This document shows, piece by piece, positions 38,701 to 50,700 of a stretch of DNA of 64,000 nucleotides (position 1 is the stretch's first letter; each line of letters begins with the position of its first letter). Source of the DNA: Glandiceps talaboti (taxonomy: Eukaryota; Hemichordata; Enteropneusta; Spengelidae); assembly GCF_964340395.1 (NCBI RefSeq), contig NC_135567.1, positions 3,999,899 to 4,063,898 on the forward strand, written 5' to 3'. The position numbers and the translations under genes are program-made. Below the pieces are notes generated by a model. It had not been told where the DNA came from. It ran no database searches and saw only the letters and a list, made by a program, of their open reading frames with translations.

Positions 38701-41700
38701 CCTGTAACCTGAAACTCATGGTAGTGTATTTTAACATCACTCGCGGTCAGGTCAGGAATGTCAAAGTTCATGGCCACATTGGTGAATTATATATGCCTAA
38801 GATTTGACCCCAAAATGTTAACTACATGTATATGGCCATGTTGGGTCATGTAGGGATGTTGAGGTCAAAGTTCATTAAGTGCTGGGTCACAGGTACCAAT
38901 TTGGGTTCAGAGGTCATAGTTAGATGGTACATACATATGCATAGGTATATGCCATTGACACAACACAAAGGTCAAATCAAGGTCATGACCCTATAGGGAA
39001 CTCATGGTAGTGTATCAAGACATCATTTGAGGTCAGGTCAGGTATGTCAAAGTTCATGACCACATATTTCCTATCACACTACACATATAGTAGATGACAG
39101 TATAGGCCAAAGATTTGACCCCAAAATGTTAACTAATGTGGCCATGTTGGGTCATGTAGGCGTCATGAGGTCAAAGGTCATAAAGTGCTGGGTCAAATGT
39201 ATCTAACCCTAACCCTAACATAAGTTGAATTGAGTGATGCCAATTTGCTATGTAAAGTTGTCAAATTGACGATTACATGGTTTTCTATGGGGGTCAAAGG
39301 TCATCCCTGTATGGATTTTTTTGGAATTTTATGTAATTTTTTGTGTTTGATTACTCATGTAACATATATCTAAATGTAAGAGAAGTTGCAAGAATGTAGG
39401 ACTACCAGAATTATGATTTTAGAATTTAGTTGCAAAATTTAAATGTTTAACATGTATTTTTACATAGGAAACTATGAATAATTTTTTAAATGAGGAAAAT
39501 CATAAAATATCATGCACTTTTTTATATTTTATTACTTATATTGGGTGACATGACTCACTCTAAAAGTTTAATGTTCAAATGTTTTTAGGAAATATGTTTT
39601 CTGGGGTTTAAAATTGGAAAAATTACATATACATTGCTGTCTATGGGAACCTATTAATGCTCACCTATACAATGTATTTATTTTTTAATTAGATGGATAT
39701 AATTCAAGTGAAGGTGATTTCCAATAGAGCACATAATGTTGTACTTAGATATCTTGTTCTTTTATGTTCAAGTACTCTACAGTTTTTTTTTAGGAATTTA
39801 TTTAATTATTTGTATTTGACGCATTTACCCCTATGGTTAACTCATGATTATGGGGGTAGGGGTAACACATCACACAGCATTAAGCTTCCTAATTGAGAAC
39901 CCCTGAGACTAGTAAAACTTTGACCTTTTTCAGATACCTCTAATCCTCCTCTATCTTACAATGAACTGAATTTGGTGATTGGATCAAATAAGACGATACA
40001 GGAAGCAAAAAGCAAATGTATACCAGTGAAAAAACCCAAATCATGAATTTCACGGTGACTATCACAACCATTCCCTTTTTCACTACCAATTTTGAATACT
40101 TAGGACTACAAACAAACTAACTAACGCTTGTACTGATAGCTTGACATGTCTACAAATTAAAATGGACGACCAGGGGTCAAAGGTCATACAGTTCCAGTAC
40201 GAACTACAAAATTATTATCTGAAGTCATGAGTATGTACCACCAGACGTAATGGTGGTACAACCAAGTTACAAATAATTTTAGATATCTTGACCTGTCCAC
40301 TATCTTCAACTAAAGTTGTAGGGTCATAGATCAAATATTAACAAAATGTCGACTGTCCAAAGAAATCATACATTCACTCATATAGGTGGTTTTTAGTGAA
40401 CAATTCCCTTATTTTGGGCGGATCCCATCTCACAACACCTGAAGCTAGGACCAAAGTGAAATTGTTTTTGGAAACCTTGACATGTCTACTATTAACAATT
40501 AACGCCATTTAGTGAAATTCCAATTCTTAAAGAAATGGGATTTTTTTCAAATAAGCATGTTTTTACCCTATGGCAATATTCGTACTTGTAGAATTTTGGG
40601 TTTGCAAAATATACCCTAACTTTAGCAAGGCACTCATGGTAGTGTATCATGACATAATTTCAGATCAGGTCAGGTATTTCAAAGTTCACGACCACATATG
40701 TCCTATCACACTACACATTTAGTAGGTGACAGTATAGGCCAAAGATTTGACCCCAAAATGTTAACTAATGTGGCAATGTTGGGTCATGTGAGGGTCATGA
40801 AGTCAAAGTTCATTAAGTGATAGGCCAAAGGTACCAATTTGGTTTCAAAGGTCAGAGGTCAAAATTGGATGGCACATATCTTTGCATAGGTATATGCCAT
40901 TGTCACAACACAAAGGTCAAAGGTCACATCAAGGTCATGAACCTGTAACCTGAAACTCATGGTAGTGTATTTTAACATCACTCGCGGTCAGGTCAGGAAT
41001 GTCAAAGTTCACGGCCACATTGGTGAATTATATATGCCTAAGATTTGACCCCAAAATGTTAACTACATGTATATGGCCACGTTGGGTCATGTAGGGATGT
41101 TGAGGTCAAAGTTCATTAAGTGCTGGGTCACAGGTACCAATTTGGGTTCAGAGGTCATAGTTAGATGGTACATACATATGCATAGGTATATGCCATTGAC
41201 ACAACACAAAGGTCAAATCAAGGTCATGACCCTATAGGGCACTCATGGTAGTGTATCAAGACATCATTTGAGGTCAGGTCAGGTATGTCAAAGTTCATGA
41301 CCACATATTTCCTATCACACTACACATATAGTAGATGACAGTATAGGCCAAAGATTTGACCCCAAAATGTTAACTAATGTGGCCATGTTGGGTCATGTAG
41401 GCGTCATGAGGTCAAAGGTCATAAAGTGCTGGGTCAAATGTATCTAACCCTAACCCTAACATAAGTTGAATTGAGTGATGCCAATTTGCTATGTAAAGTT
41501 GTCAAATTGACGATTACATGGTTTTCTATGGGGGTCAAAGGTCATCCCTGTATGGATTTTTTTGGAATTTTATGTAATTTTTTGTGTTTGATTACTCATA
41601 TAACATATATCTAAATGTAAGAGAAGTTGCAAGAATGTAGGACTACCAGAATTATGATTTTAGAATTTAGTTGCAAAATTTAAATGTTTAACATGTATTT

Positions 41701-42780
41701 TTACATAGGAAACTATGAATAATTTTTTAAATGAGGAAAATCATAAAATATCATGCACTTTTTTATATTTTATTACTTATGTTGGGTGACATGACTCACT
41801 CTAAAAGTTTAATGTTCAAATGTTTTTAGGAAATATGTTTTCTGGGGTTTAAAATTGGAAAAATTACATATACATTGCTGTCTATGGGAACCTATTAATG
41901 CTCACCTATACAATGTATTTATTTTTTAATTAGATGGATATAATTCAAGTGAAGGTGATTTCCAATAGAGCACATAATGTTGTACTTAGATATCTTGTTC
42001 TTTTATGTTCAAGTACTCTACAGTTTTTTTTAGGAATTTATTTAATTATTTGTATTTGACGCATTTACCCCTATGGTTAACTCATGATTATGGGGGTAGG
42101 GGTAACACATCACACAGCATTAAGCTTCCTAATTGAGAACCCCTGAGACTAGTAAAACTTTGACCTGTTTCAGATACCTCTAATCCTCCTCTATCTTACA
42201 ATGAACTGAATTTGGTGATTGGATCAAATAAGACGATACAGGAAGCAAAAAGCAAATGTATACCAGTGAAAAAACCCAAATCATGAATTTCACGGTGACT
42301 ATCACAACCATTCCCTTTTTCACTACCAATTTTGAATACTTAGGACTACAAACAAACTAACTAACGCTTGTACTGATAGCTTGACATGTCTACAAATTAA
42401 AATGGACGACCAGGGGTCAAAGGTCATACAGTTCCAGTACGAACTACAAAATTATTATCTGAAGTCATGAGTATGTACCACCAGACGTAATGGTGGTACA
42501 ACCAAGTTACAACTAATTTTAAATACCTTGACCTGTCCACTATCTTCAACTAAAGTTGTAGGGTCATAGGTCAAATATTAACAAAATGGCGACTGTCCAA
42601 AGAAAGCATACATTCACTCATATAGGTGGTTTTTAGTGAACAATTCCCTTATTTTGGGCGGATCCCATCTCACAACCCCTGAAGATAGGACCAAAGTGAA
42701 ATTTGTTTTGGATACCTTGACTATTACCAATAATATAATACCAATAATAATTCCACTATTACCAATGAACGCCATTTAGT
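26770..42780 (+). repeat. Satellite block B, roughly 2.23-kb units
   Basis: Anchor words (CTAACCCTAACCCTAACA, two telomeric repeats here) start at 28045, 30279, 32510, 34748, 36970, 39203 and 41444, so units are 2222-2241 bases long. The block has six complete units and a partial one at each end. The first partial unit has an internal deletion: near 26950 the sequence jumps from CTAACCGTAAC straight to ATTCACTCATATAGG, a point that lies about 1.2 kb further on in intact units. No gene was found inside; open frames of 60-70 codons are not kept between copies. Confidence 0.97.
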
Positions 42781-42784
42781 GAAT

Positions 42785-43500
42785 TTTCTTTGACATACAC
42801 TAGCTCTGAAGAGAGAAACCCTCAGACTACAACAAAAGTGAAACTCATTTTGGATAGATCTTGATGTCCGCTATAACATATTACCAACCCATAGGTCATA
42901 GGGCAAGTATTATGGATGATGGAAGGTTCCAAACAAAAGTGCATTTTTGGACCCATTTTTACGCTTTTCGTGTTTTTGACCATCAAACTTAATGTTTGTC
43001 AGTTCGTACAAAGAAAAGTAGAGTGATTTGAAACATTTTACAATTTTTGCTAGAAGGCGTATTTATCCCTTAATACTTGCTGCAAAAATCTGCTCTCTTG
43101 AGCTATTTTTAGGTGTTAACCCTAGCACCCCTAGCAAGGGTACCCCAAACCATGAAAAACTGTAGAAATACCACCCTAATTCGTGTAAAAAGACTAAATA
43201 TTAATATTTTTCTTCAAACAACTTGTTTGTAGCTTTAGAATGCCCTAATGTGTAACGTCTGTGAGTTTAAACACTAATCCTCTAATTGTAACCTTACCCT
43301 GAACATTTTTTTTGCTATTCTATTTTTTTTCATACATAATATATGTTGTTAACCTCCTCAAGAGCTTTAAAATGATACCTCATTTGTCAAAATCGAAGCA
43401 CGGGAAGTATCCCATAACAAACTTCTCAAATTTTGAAAACTGGAAAAAATCCAAGGTAGAAGGATGTCTAGTGCACTATGTACCCTCACTGTATTTTTTT
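42785..43500. repeat. Right flank of block B, shared with block A
   Basis: Same sequence as 22482-23215 with scattered differences. The join to the last satellite unit differs: about 285 bases present in block A (about 22200-22480) are missing here, with an ATTTTCT word at both edges of the missing piece. A short AT-rich insertion (around 42720-42760) interrupts the last unit. Confidence 0.85.
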
Positions 43501-43691
43501 TTGGGGAAAAGTTTTTTTTAACCATTTAAGAAACTAAAAAGTTATTACCTGACAAACGGTCAAAATTGGCCCTTTTTGCGAAATTTCGCCACTATCACTT
43601 TTGGTATCTGCCATAACTTTTGATTGCTTTTTTTATTCTAGTATGTTGTAGCCCTAATTTCAAGATTTTCAACGATTTATAACTTGTTAAG

Positions 43692-44130
43692 AAAACGTAG
43701 AATTAACTGCCATTTACCAACAGTTAACTACATAACAGTTTAACCTGTGAGTAAACCCACTTTTACCCGAAGTATATATTTACTGAAAAGCTAAGGAAAT
43801 AATTTAGAGAGTATGGGTAAGCTGTGAGGGGTAAGGGGGTAAGGGTATGGGTTAAGGAGTAAGGGGGTTGACTCAGGAGTTAACTATAGTTTACCATGAG
43901 AGTAAACTCTGAACGCGATGATTGGACAAAAATTGTCATGTGACTTTCTGCACATGCGCATGCAGTGTTCCTTACTATAAGATTTATTTCATTTGTGCTG
44001 GTTTATTGGATGTGAAAGGATTAAATTTGAAGGTAAAATATAACATTGATTTTTAAATGCAATGTAAGCCTTTCAATGACATTTTGGAATAGAAGATGAA
44101 ATATTTATTTATGTAAGTGCACATGATACA
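43692..44130 (+). promoter_or_regulatory. Promoter-like module, copy 1, with non-coding exon
   Basis: Conserved parts in order: TTAACTGCC-TTACCAACAGTT, a GAAAAGCTAAGGAAATAA word, a short G-rich GGGTAAGG stretch, the palindrome-like GTTAACTATAGTTTAC (43879-43894), an inverted CCAAT box GATTGG (43920-43925), an NRF-1-like TGCGCATGCAG (43955-43965) and a TATA-like ACTATAAGAT (43974-43983). These are followed by GGATTAAATTTGAAG and a splice donor GTAAAA (donor G at 44033). The layout is that of an RNA polymerase II promoter with a non-coding first exon. The unknown decayed gene begins 470 bases after the donor. Function is inferred. Confidence 0.55.
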
Positions 44131-44499
44131 GTCAACACCCGATAACTCGAACTCGTTTAAGTCAAACTACCACTTAAGTCAAACTAAGTTTTGGGTCCGT
44201 ACTTATTTTCTATCAAATAAAATACAATTGCTTACATCGAATTTCAGTTAAGTCAAACTTTAGTTTGCAGTCCAATCGACTTCGAGTTATTGAGTTTCGA
44301 CAGTATATGTTGTTGAAAGTTCCAAGATATATTTATTTGTTTATGAAGGCGTTTGCTTTGCATTGCTTGTCGATGGTGCTGTACTGTACACATGCTAATT
44401 CTGGTTCTACCATAAAATTTATGTAAAAACTTATGTCTAACTTTTTAAAATTGTCTGTGCCATGTTTGAGATCAAGATATTTTGGAGATAAAAACGTGA

Positions 44500-46797
44500 A
44501 TGTATATAAATGGAGTGACTATTGAGTGGATAAATATTGCAAAAGGTTTAAAATCGAAGTTTCGACATTTTGAAATAGTGCCACTAGGAGTTTGGAGTTT
44601 GCGGCGATTTTATCCTGTAGTAAAGAAACATATTAATCTATCACATTTTAATGTTGACAGTTTGAGGGTGTTGACGAAGGACACGGTTGGAACTCAGATA
44701 ATTTTTGATGGGTTATTCGAGACATGGCTTGGATTTATTCCAGATTCTCAGGAAAGGAGAACAGTATACAATTTTGTCACACAATACCGTTAAGTGTACC
44801 AGTTTATGGAGAGACTTAAAAGTCGCTTTCAGGATGGGTTAAAAGGGCTGCTTAAAAAAGGAATTGCTCTCGAAACATTAGTTAAGAATAACTTGAATGA
44901 TGCTCGAAAAATATTCGTATTGCCAGGCCATCAGTGTTACACACTGGACACGTTTCAATTAGCTGATCTGAGAGAGCTCCCTTCTTTTAAGAAAGTTTTG
45001 TTCACCTTTCGATTTGGGGAAACATGTGAAACTCCGGTGAAGTTGCCGGTGAAGAATGTAGATGCTGTGAGGGATATCTGTGTGCATGTACGACACAGGA
45101 TATCATCAGACTATGTGGACTTATTCTGGGCTCGACAAGGTGTTGAAGGGATGTCGGGTTCAAACTCTATCATAACTTCTGTGTACTCATTCATTGGGTG
45201 TGGAAACCTTCGGTCAGCATTGAGTACATCCCACTTGAATATAAGTTGTGATTTAAGGGCTGTATGCAATCGTCCGAACAGCATTGGATTTGTTCAGTTG
45301 TACAGTGACCTGCCACACCGTTACCTCAAAACCAGAGTGCATCCTGTTACTGCGTCTGTAATCATGATGAAGGGCCTATTCAGTGATGTATCTCAGCGAA
45401 AGCTGTACCAGGATGCCTCAGTTTACCTTTCTGAAATACAGAACAACTTTTATCAGATTGACAGAGGAGTATGCAGGCTTGAGTTTGTATTAAGCATTGG
45501 TAAACGGGAGAAGGAAATTACTGGTGCAGAGTTTATACGACTCGACCGTTTGGCAGACCTGCTGGAGAACCATCCAATGATTGTGCCTTTTTTGAAACAT
45601 TTCTCTACGTTTAAACTGTTATGAAAGGTAGGCCTTCACCTTCATGACAGATTGGAGTATGCGTTTCGTGCAATAAGAGGGACTGGTAACACACGGTTGA
45701 CCTGGGACGTCTACCAAATTGAACTTGCCCTGGAGAAACTTCTGTGGGGGCGTCCGCTGTGTAGCAGTTCAAATCAATATCCAAAGAACCTAGGGCCAGG
45801 TATACAATACCCAACACGGTGTATTACGGATCAAAAAGGCTTCCTTTGTTTAGAAGATAGTGGCTCCTGCTGTGTGGATGAGAGAACATTGCCTCCTGTG
45901 TACATATTCTCTAAAAGCGTGACTATCCAACGACAGATCAACAACATAAGTGGCTTTTACAACTTGATAGGCGGTGGTCAGCTGGTATTAGGTTGCCGTT
46001 TGATAGAGATCTTACTAAGAGACTGTCATGCCACTGGAAAAATCTTTTTCTCTTTCGAGCAGTTTCTTCTCCTTCTGAAAGTAGAATCCGGAAGTGCCAA
46101 CATACGTATTGTGGGTGGTATCAGTGTACAAGAAATTGTGTAAATGTTGTCAAAAGCCAGAAAATTTAGGTTTCCATTTGTATTCGACCCAGTGAAACAG
46201 TTAATGCTGAAAATAGATGTAAATGTGGAGGATGTAATTCAGTGTGGAATAAATGGTTTAAATTTATGTTATTTCCCAGCATTGCGGATCCACGACCAAT
46301 CCCGTAATATTAGGGGTGAATTGGGAGTGTCGGTACGGTTATTGGGTTCTGACAGATATACCTGATAGGGAATGTGAACTTGAACGTGAAAGTGTGGCAA
46401 TGCAGAATTTGGTTGTAACAGAACTGGAGAAACGGAAGCTTTGTCATTCATTTGTCATACATTCAGTACATTGGCACCGTCTTTCTGTGGATGTAGTTTG
46501 TATTCGAGAGGATTAGAGAGAAGAAGTTGTCAGTGGAAAGTAAAAAAAGGATTTTGGCTTTCGTTTCTTGTGTAGCTTTTCTTCAAGAGGGACAATATGT
46601 CAATTATTACTCGTTAAACGAACTAATAGGAGATCTTCCACTCACACAGTCGATGTTAAAAATGCTAGAGTTTCAGTCAGAAGTATATGTCGTATCGGAA
46701 AGCATGCCGCGACATAAACATACCGGACAGATCATTCACATCATTTCGCCTCAAGTTGAGATGCCTTTCTGGCCGCACACAAGGTTTTGACTAAAAG
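44500..46797 (+). pseudogene. Large decayed gene of unknown family
   Basis: From the ATG at 44500 one reading frame runs on across a TAA (44791-44793), a TGA (45622-45624) and a TAA (46141-46143) with coding-like sequence on both sides of each stop. It then shifts frame near 46320, and again near 46510-46530, reaching about 46790. Together this is roughly 760 codons without introns. The text has mixed composition, balanced charges and several Cys, unlike chance frames in this AT-rich DNA. I recognise no polymerase, integrase, helicase or zinc-finger motif. A strong donor consensus AAGGTGAGT follows at 46797/46798, so the exon may have been spliced. Promoter module copy 1 lies upstream. It may come from a mobile or virus-like element, or be a dead host gene. 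Confidence 0.6.
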
Positions 46798-46802
46798 GTG
46801 AG

Positions 46803-47137
46803 TGTAACAAGCATGTAGTCAAAATCATACCTTTTGGCGTAGCAAGCGTGTAGTCAAAATCATACCTTTTGGCGTAGCAAGCGTGTGCAAAATCATACCT
46901 TTTGGTGTAGCAAGCGTGTATGCAAAATCATACCTTTTGGTGTAGCAAACGTGTAGTCAAAATCATACCTTTTGGCGTAGCAAGCGTGTGCAAAATCATA
47001 CCTTTTGGTGTAGCAAGCGTGTATGCAAAATCATACCTTTTGGTGTAGCAAACGTGTAGTCAAAATCATACATTTTGGCGTAGCAAGCGTGTATGCAAAA
47101 TCACACTTTTTGGCGTAGCAAGCGTGTAGTCAAACCA
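46803..47137 (+). repeat. 33-35-bp minisatellite, about nine copies
   Basis: Unit core AAAATCATACCTTTTGG followed by a GTAGCAAGCGTGTAG-like word; copies alternate between GTAGTC, GTGC and GTATGC, giving 33-35 bases. It starts right at the donor-like end of the decayed gene, so it would lie in its intron or 3' region. AATAAA at about 47137-47142 follows it and may be a poly(A) signal. Confidence 0.9.
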
Positions 47138-47260
47138 ATAAAGCTGTATTTCAAAAATAATATATCCCTGTAATGTTTCAAAATAAATTGCACACTTACG
47201 CTAAGTTTACTGACACCTGCAGAATGGACTATTGAAGGATTTGATTGATATTAATGATTA

Positions 47261-47560
47261 ATGAAAAGCTAAGGAAATAAAGTAGATGGTAAGGGTAAGG
47301 GGTTACAGTTGACTATAGTTAACCCCAAGAGTAAACTCCGAACGCTATGATTGGGCAAGAATGTTATGTGACTTTCTGCACATGCCCATGCTGTTTATAA
47401 GTTTGAATTGATTAGTTCAGTTCTGCTTGTTCTTTGAATGGGATAGGATTAAATTTGAAGGTAAAAACTTACACTGAATTTCAAATTAAGTTTAAAAGTT
47501 TTAAATAACATTATGGCGTATAAAATGAAATATTTATTTTTGTATGTGCACCAGATATTA
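47261..47560 (+). promoter_or_regulatory. Promoter-like module, copy 2
   Basis: It keeps GAAAAGCTAAGGAAATAA, GTTGACTATAGTTAAC (47308-47323), the inverted CCAAT box GATTGG (47349-47354), a TGACTTTCTGCACATG block, TTTATAAG (47394-47401) and AGGATTAAATTTGAAG with donor GTAAAA (G at 47461). The region after the donor is also similar to copy 1 up to GAAATATTTATTT. The left part (TTAACTGCC) is missing. Only about 200 bases separate it from copy 3. A short open frame with an acidic DDDNTDED stretch (about 47590-47715) lies between them. Confidence 0.55.
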
Positions 47561-47619
47561 TGTTTTTGAACATTTGAAGTTATCAACTTGTGTATAAGTG
47601 TATGTATATTTCCTGGTCA

Positions 47620-47715
47620 CTTTTGCCTTGCAAGACAATGCCTGGGTCCGAACCAAGACGCTCGATGACGATAATACCGATGAAGATTCCAATGTTACCA
47701 AAGCATTTGATTCAA
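47620..47715 (+). CDS. Possible small exon between modules 2 and 3
   Basis: After the non-coding exon of module 2, an open frame of about 40 codons ends in TGA. Its last 25 residues are hydrophilic with TLDDDNTDED and end in SKR. A candidate acceptor (TTGCCTTGCAAG) lies at about 47633. The codon content looks more gene-like than the AT-rich surroundings, but it is short, no conservation can be shown, and it has no recognised relative. Confidence 0.2.
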
Positions 47716-47766
47716 AACGATGATAATATTTACTAAGTGAAAAACTTAAGAAAATCATTGAGCAAG

Positions 47767-50700
47767 AAAACTTAATAGTTAACTGCCAATTACCAACAGT
47801 TGACTACAGTTTACCCTGTGAGTAAATGCCATTTGAATCCGAAGTAAATATTTACTGAAAAGCTAAGGAAATAATTTAGAGAGTAAGGGGTAAGTGATAA
47901 GAGGTAATGGTAATTATAAGCTGTTATGTGTAAGGGGTATGGATAAGGGGTAATGGTAATTATAAGCTGTTATGTGTAAGGGGTATGGATAAGGGGTAAT
48001 GGTAATTATAAGCTGTTATGTGTAAGGGGTATGGGTAAGGGGTAATGGTAATTATAAGCTGTTATGTGTAAGGGGTATGGGTAAGGGGTAATGGTAATTA
48101 TAAGCTGTTATGTGTAAGGGGTATGGGTAAGGGGTAATGGTAATTATAAGCTGTTATGTGTAAGGGGTATGGATAAGGGGTAATGGTAATTATAAGCTGT
48201 TATGTGTAAGGGGTATGGATAAGGGGTAATGGTAATTATAAGCTGTTATGTGTAAGGGGTATGGGTAAGGGGTAATGGTAATTATAAGCTGTTATGTGTA
48301 AGGGGTATGGATAAGGGGTAATGGTAATTATAAGCTGTTATGTGTAAGGGGTATGGATAAGGGGTAATGGTAATTATAAGCTGTTATGTGTAAGGGGTAT
48401 GGATAAGGGGTAATGGTAATTATAAGCTGTTATGTGTAAGGGGTATGGATAAGGGGTAATGGTAATTATAAGCTGTTATGTGTAAGGGGTATGGATAAGG
48501 GGTAATGGTAATTATAAGCTGTTATGTGTAAGGGGTATGGATAAGGGGTAATGGTAATTATAAGCTGTTATGTGTAAGGGGTATGGGTAAGGGGTAATGG
48601 TAATTATAAGCTGTTATGTGTAAGGGGTATGGGTAAGGGGTAATGGTAATTATAAGCTGTTATGTGTAATGGGGTATGGATAAGGGGTAATGGTAATTAT
48701 AAGCCGTTATGTGTAAAGGGTATGGGTAAGGGGTAATGGTAATTATAAGCTGTTATGTGTAATGGGGTATGGATAAGGGGTAATGGTAATTATAAGCTGT
48801 TATGTGTAAAGGGTATGGGTAAGGGGTAATGGTAATTATAAGTTGTTATGTGTAAGGGGTATGGATAAGGGGTAATGGTAATTATAAGCTGTTATGTGTA
48901 AAGGGTATGGGTAAGGGGTAATGGTAATTATAAGCCGTTATGTGTAAGGGGTATGGATAAGGGGTAATGGTAATTATAAGCCGTTATGTGTAAGGGGTAT
49001 GGGTAAGGGGTAATGGTAATTATAAGCTGTTATGTGTAAGGGGTATGGATAAGGGGTAATGGTAATTATAAGCCGTTATGTGTAAGGGGTATGGGTAAGG
49101 GGTAATGGTAATTATAAGCCGTTATGTGTAAGGGGTATGGGTAAGGGGTAATGGTAATTATAAGCTGTTATGTGTAAGGGGTATGGGTAAGGGGTAATGG
49201 TAATTATAAGCCGTTATGTGTAAGGGGTATGGATAAGGGGTAATGGTAATTATAAGCCGTTATGTGTAAGGGGTATGGGTAAGGGGTAATGGTAATTATA
49301 AGCTGTTATGTGTAAGGGGTATGGATAAGGGGTAATGGTAATTATAAGCCGTTATGTGTAAGGGGTATGGGTAAGGGGTAATGGTAATTATAAGCCGTTA
49401 TGTGTAAGGGGTAAGTGATAAGAGGTAATGGTAATTATAAGCTGTTATGTGTAAAGGGTATGGGTAAGGGGTAATGGTAATTATAAGTTGTTATGTGTAA
49501 GGGGTATGGATAGGGGTAATGGTAATTATAAGCCGTTATGTGTAAGGGGTATGGATAAGGGGTAATGGTAATTATAAGCCGTTATGTGTAAAGGGTATGG
49601 ATAAGGGGTAATGGTAATTATAAGCCGTTATGTGTAAAGGGTATGGATAAGGGGTAATGGTAATTATAAGCTGTTATGTGTAAGGGGTATGGATAAGGGG
49701 TAATGGTAATTATAAACTGTTATGTGTAAGGGGTATGGGTAAGGGGTAATGGTAATTATAAGCTGTTATGTGTAAGGGGTATGGATAAGGGGTAATGGTA
49801 ATTATAAGCCGTTATGTGTAAGGGGTAAGTGATAAGGGGTAATGGTAATTATAAGCTGTTATGTGTAAGGGGTATGGATAGGGGGTAATGGTAATTATAA
49901 GCCGTTATGTGTAAGGGGTATGGATAAGGGGTAATGGTAATTATAAGCTGTTATGTGTAAGGGGTAAGTGATAAGGGGTAATGGTAATTATAAGCTGTTA
50001 TGTGTAAGGGGTATGGATAAGGGGTAATGGTAATTATAAGCCGTTATGTGTAAGGGGTAAGTGATAAGGGGTAATGGTAATTATAAGCTGTTATGTGTAA
50101 GGGGTATGGATAGGGGGTAATGGTAATTATAAGCCGTTATGTGTAAGGGGTATGGATAAGGGGTAATGGTAATTATAAGCTGTTATGTGTAAGGGGTAAG
50201 TGATAAGGGGTAATGGTAATTATAAGCTGTTATGTGTAAAGGGTATGGATAAGGGGTAATGGTAATTATAAGCTGTTATGTGTAAGGGGTATGGATAAGG
50301 GGTAATGGTAATTATAAGCTGTTATGTGTAAGGGGTATGGGTAAGGGGTAATGGTAATTATAAGCTGTTATGTGTAAGGGGTATGGATAAGGGGTAATGG
50401 TAATTATAAGCCGTTATGTGTAAGGGGTATGGATAAGGGGTAATGGTAATTATAAGCTGTTATGTGTAAGGGGTATGGATAGGGGTAATGGTAATTATAA
50501 GCCGTTATGTGTAAGGGGTATGGATAGGGGTAATGGTAATTATAAGCCGTTATGTGTAAGGGGTATGGATAAGGGGTAATGGTAATTATAAGCCGTTATG
50601 TGTACGGGGTATGGATAGGGGGTAATGGTAATTATAAGCTGTTATGTGTAAGGGGTATGGATAAGGGGTAGTGGTAATTATAAGCCGTTATTTGTAAGGG

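Noticed and set aside
19928-39896. Scattered frames of 60-90 codons inside the 2.23-kb satellite
   Set aside because: They are broken or absent in sister units at the same position, so they are not under coding constraint.
22947-43521. Similar peptide (KSFKMIPHLSKS) in frames at 22947-23168 and 43312-43521
   Set aside because: The frames lie in the duplicated flank; similarity is explained by DNA identity, the starts differ and no gene structure is seen.
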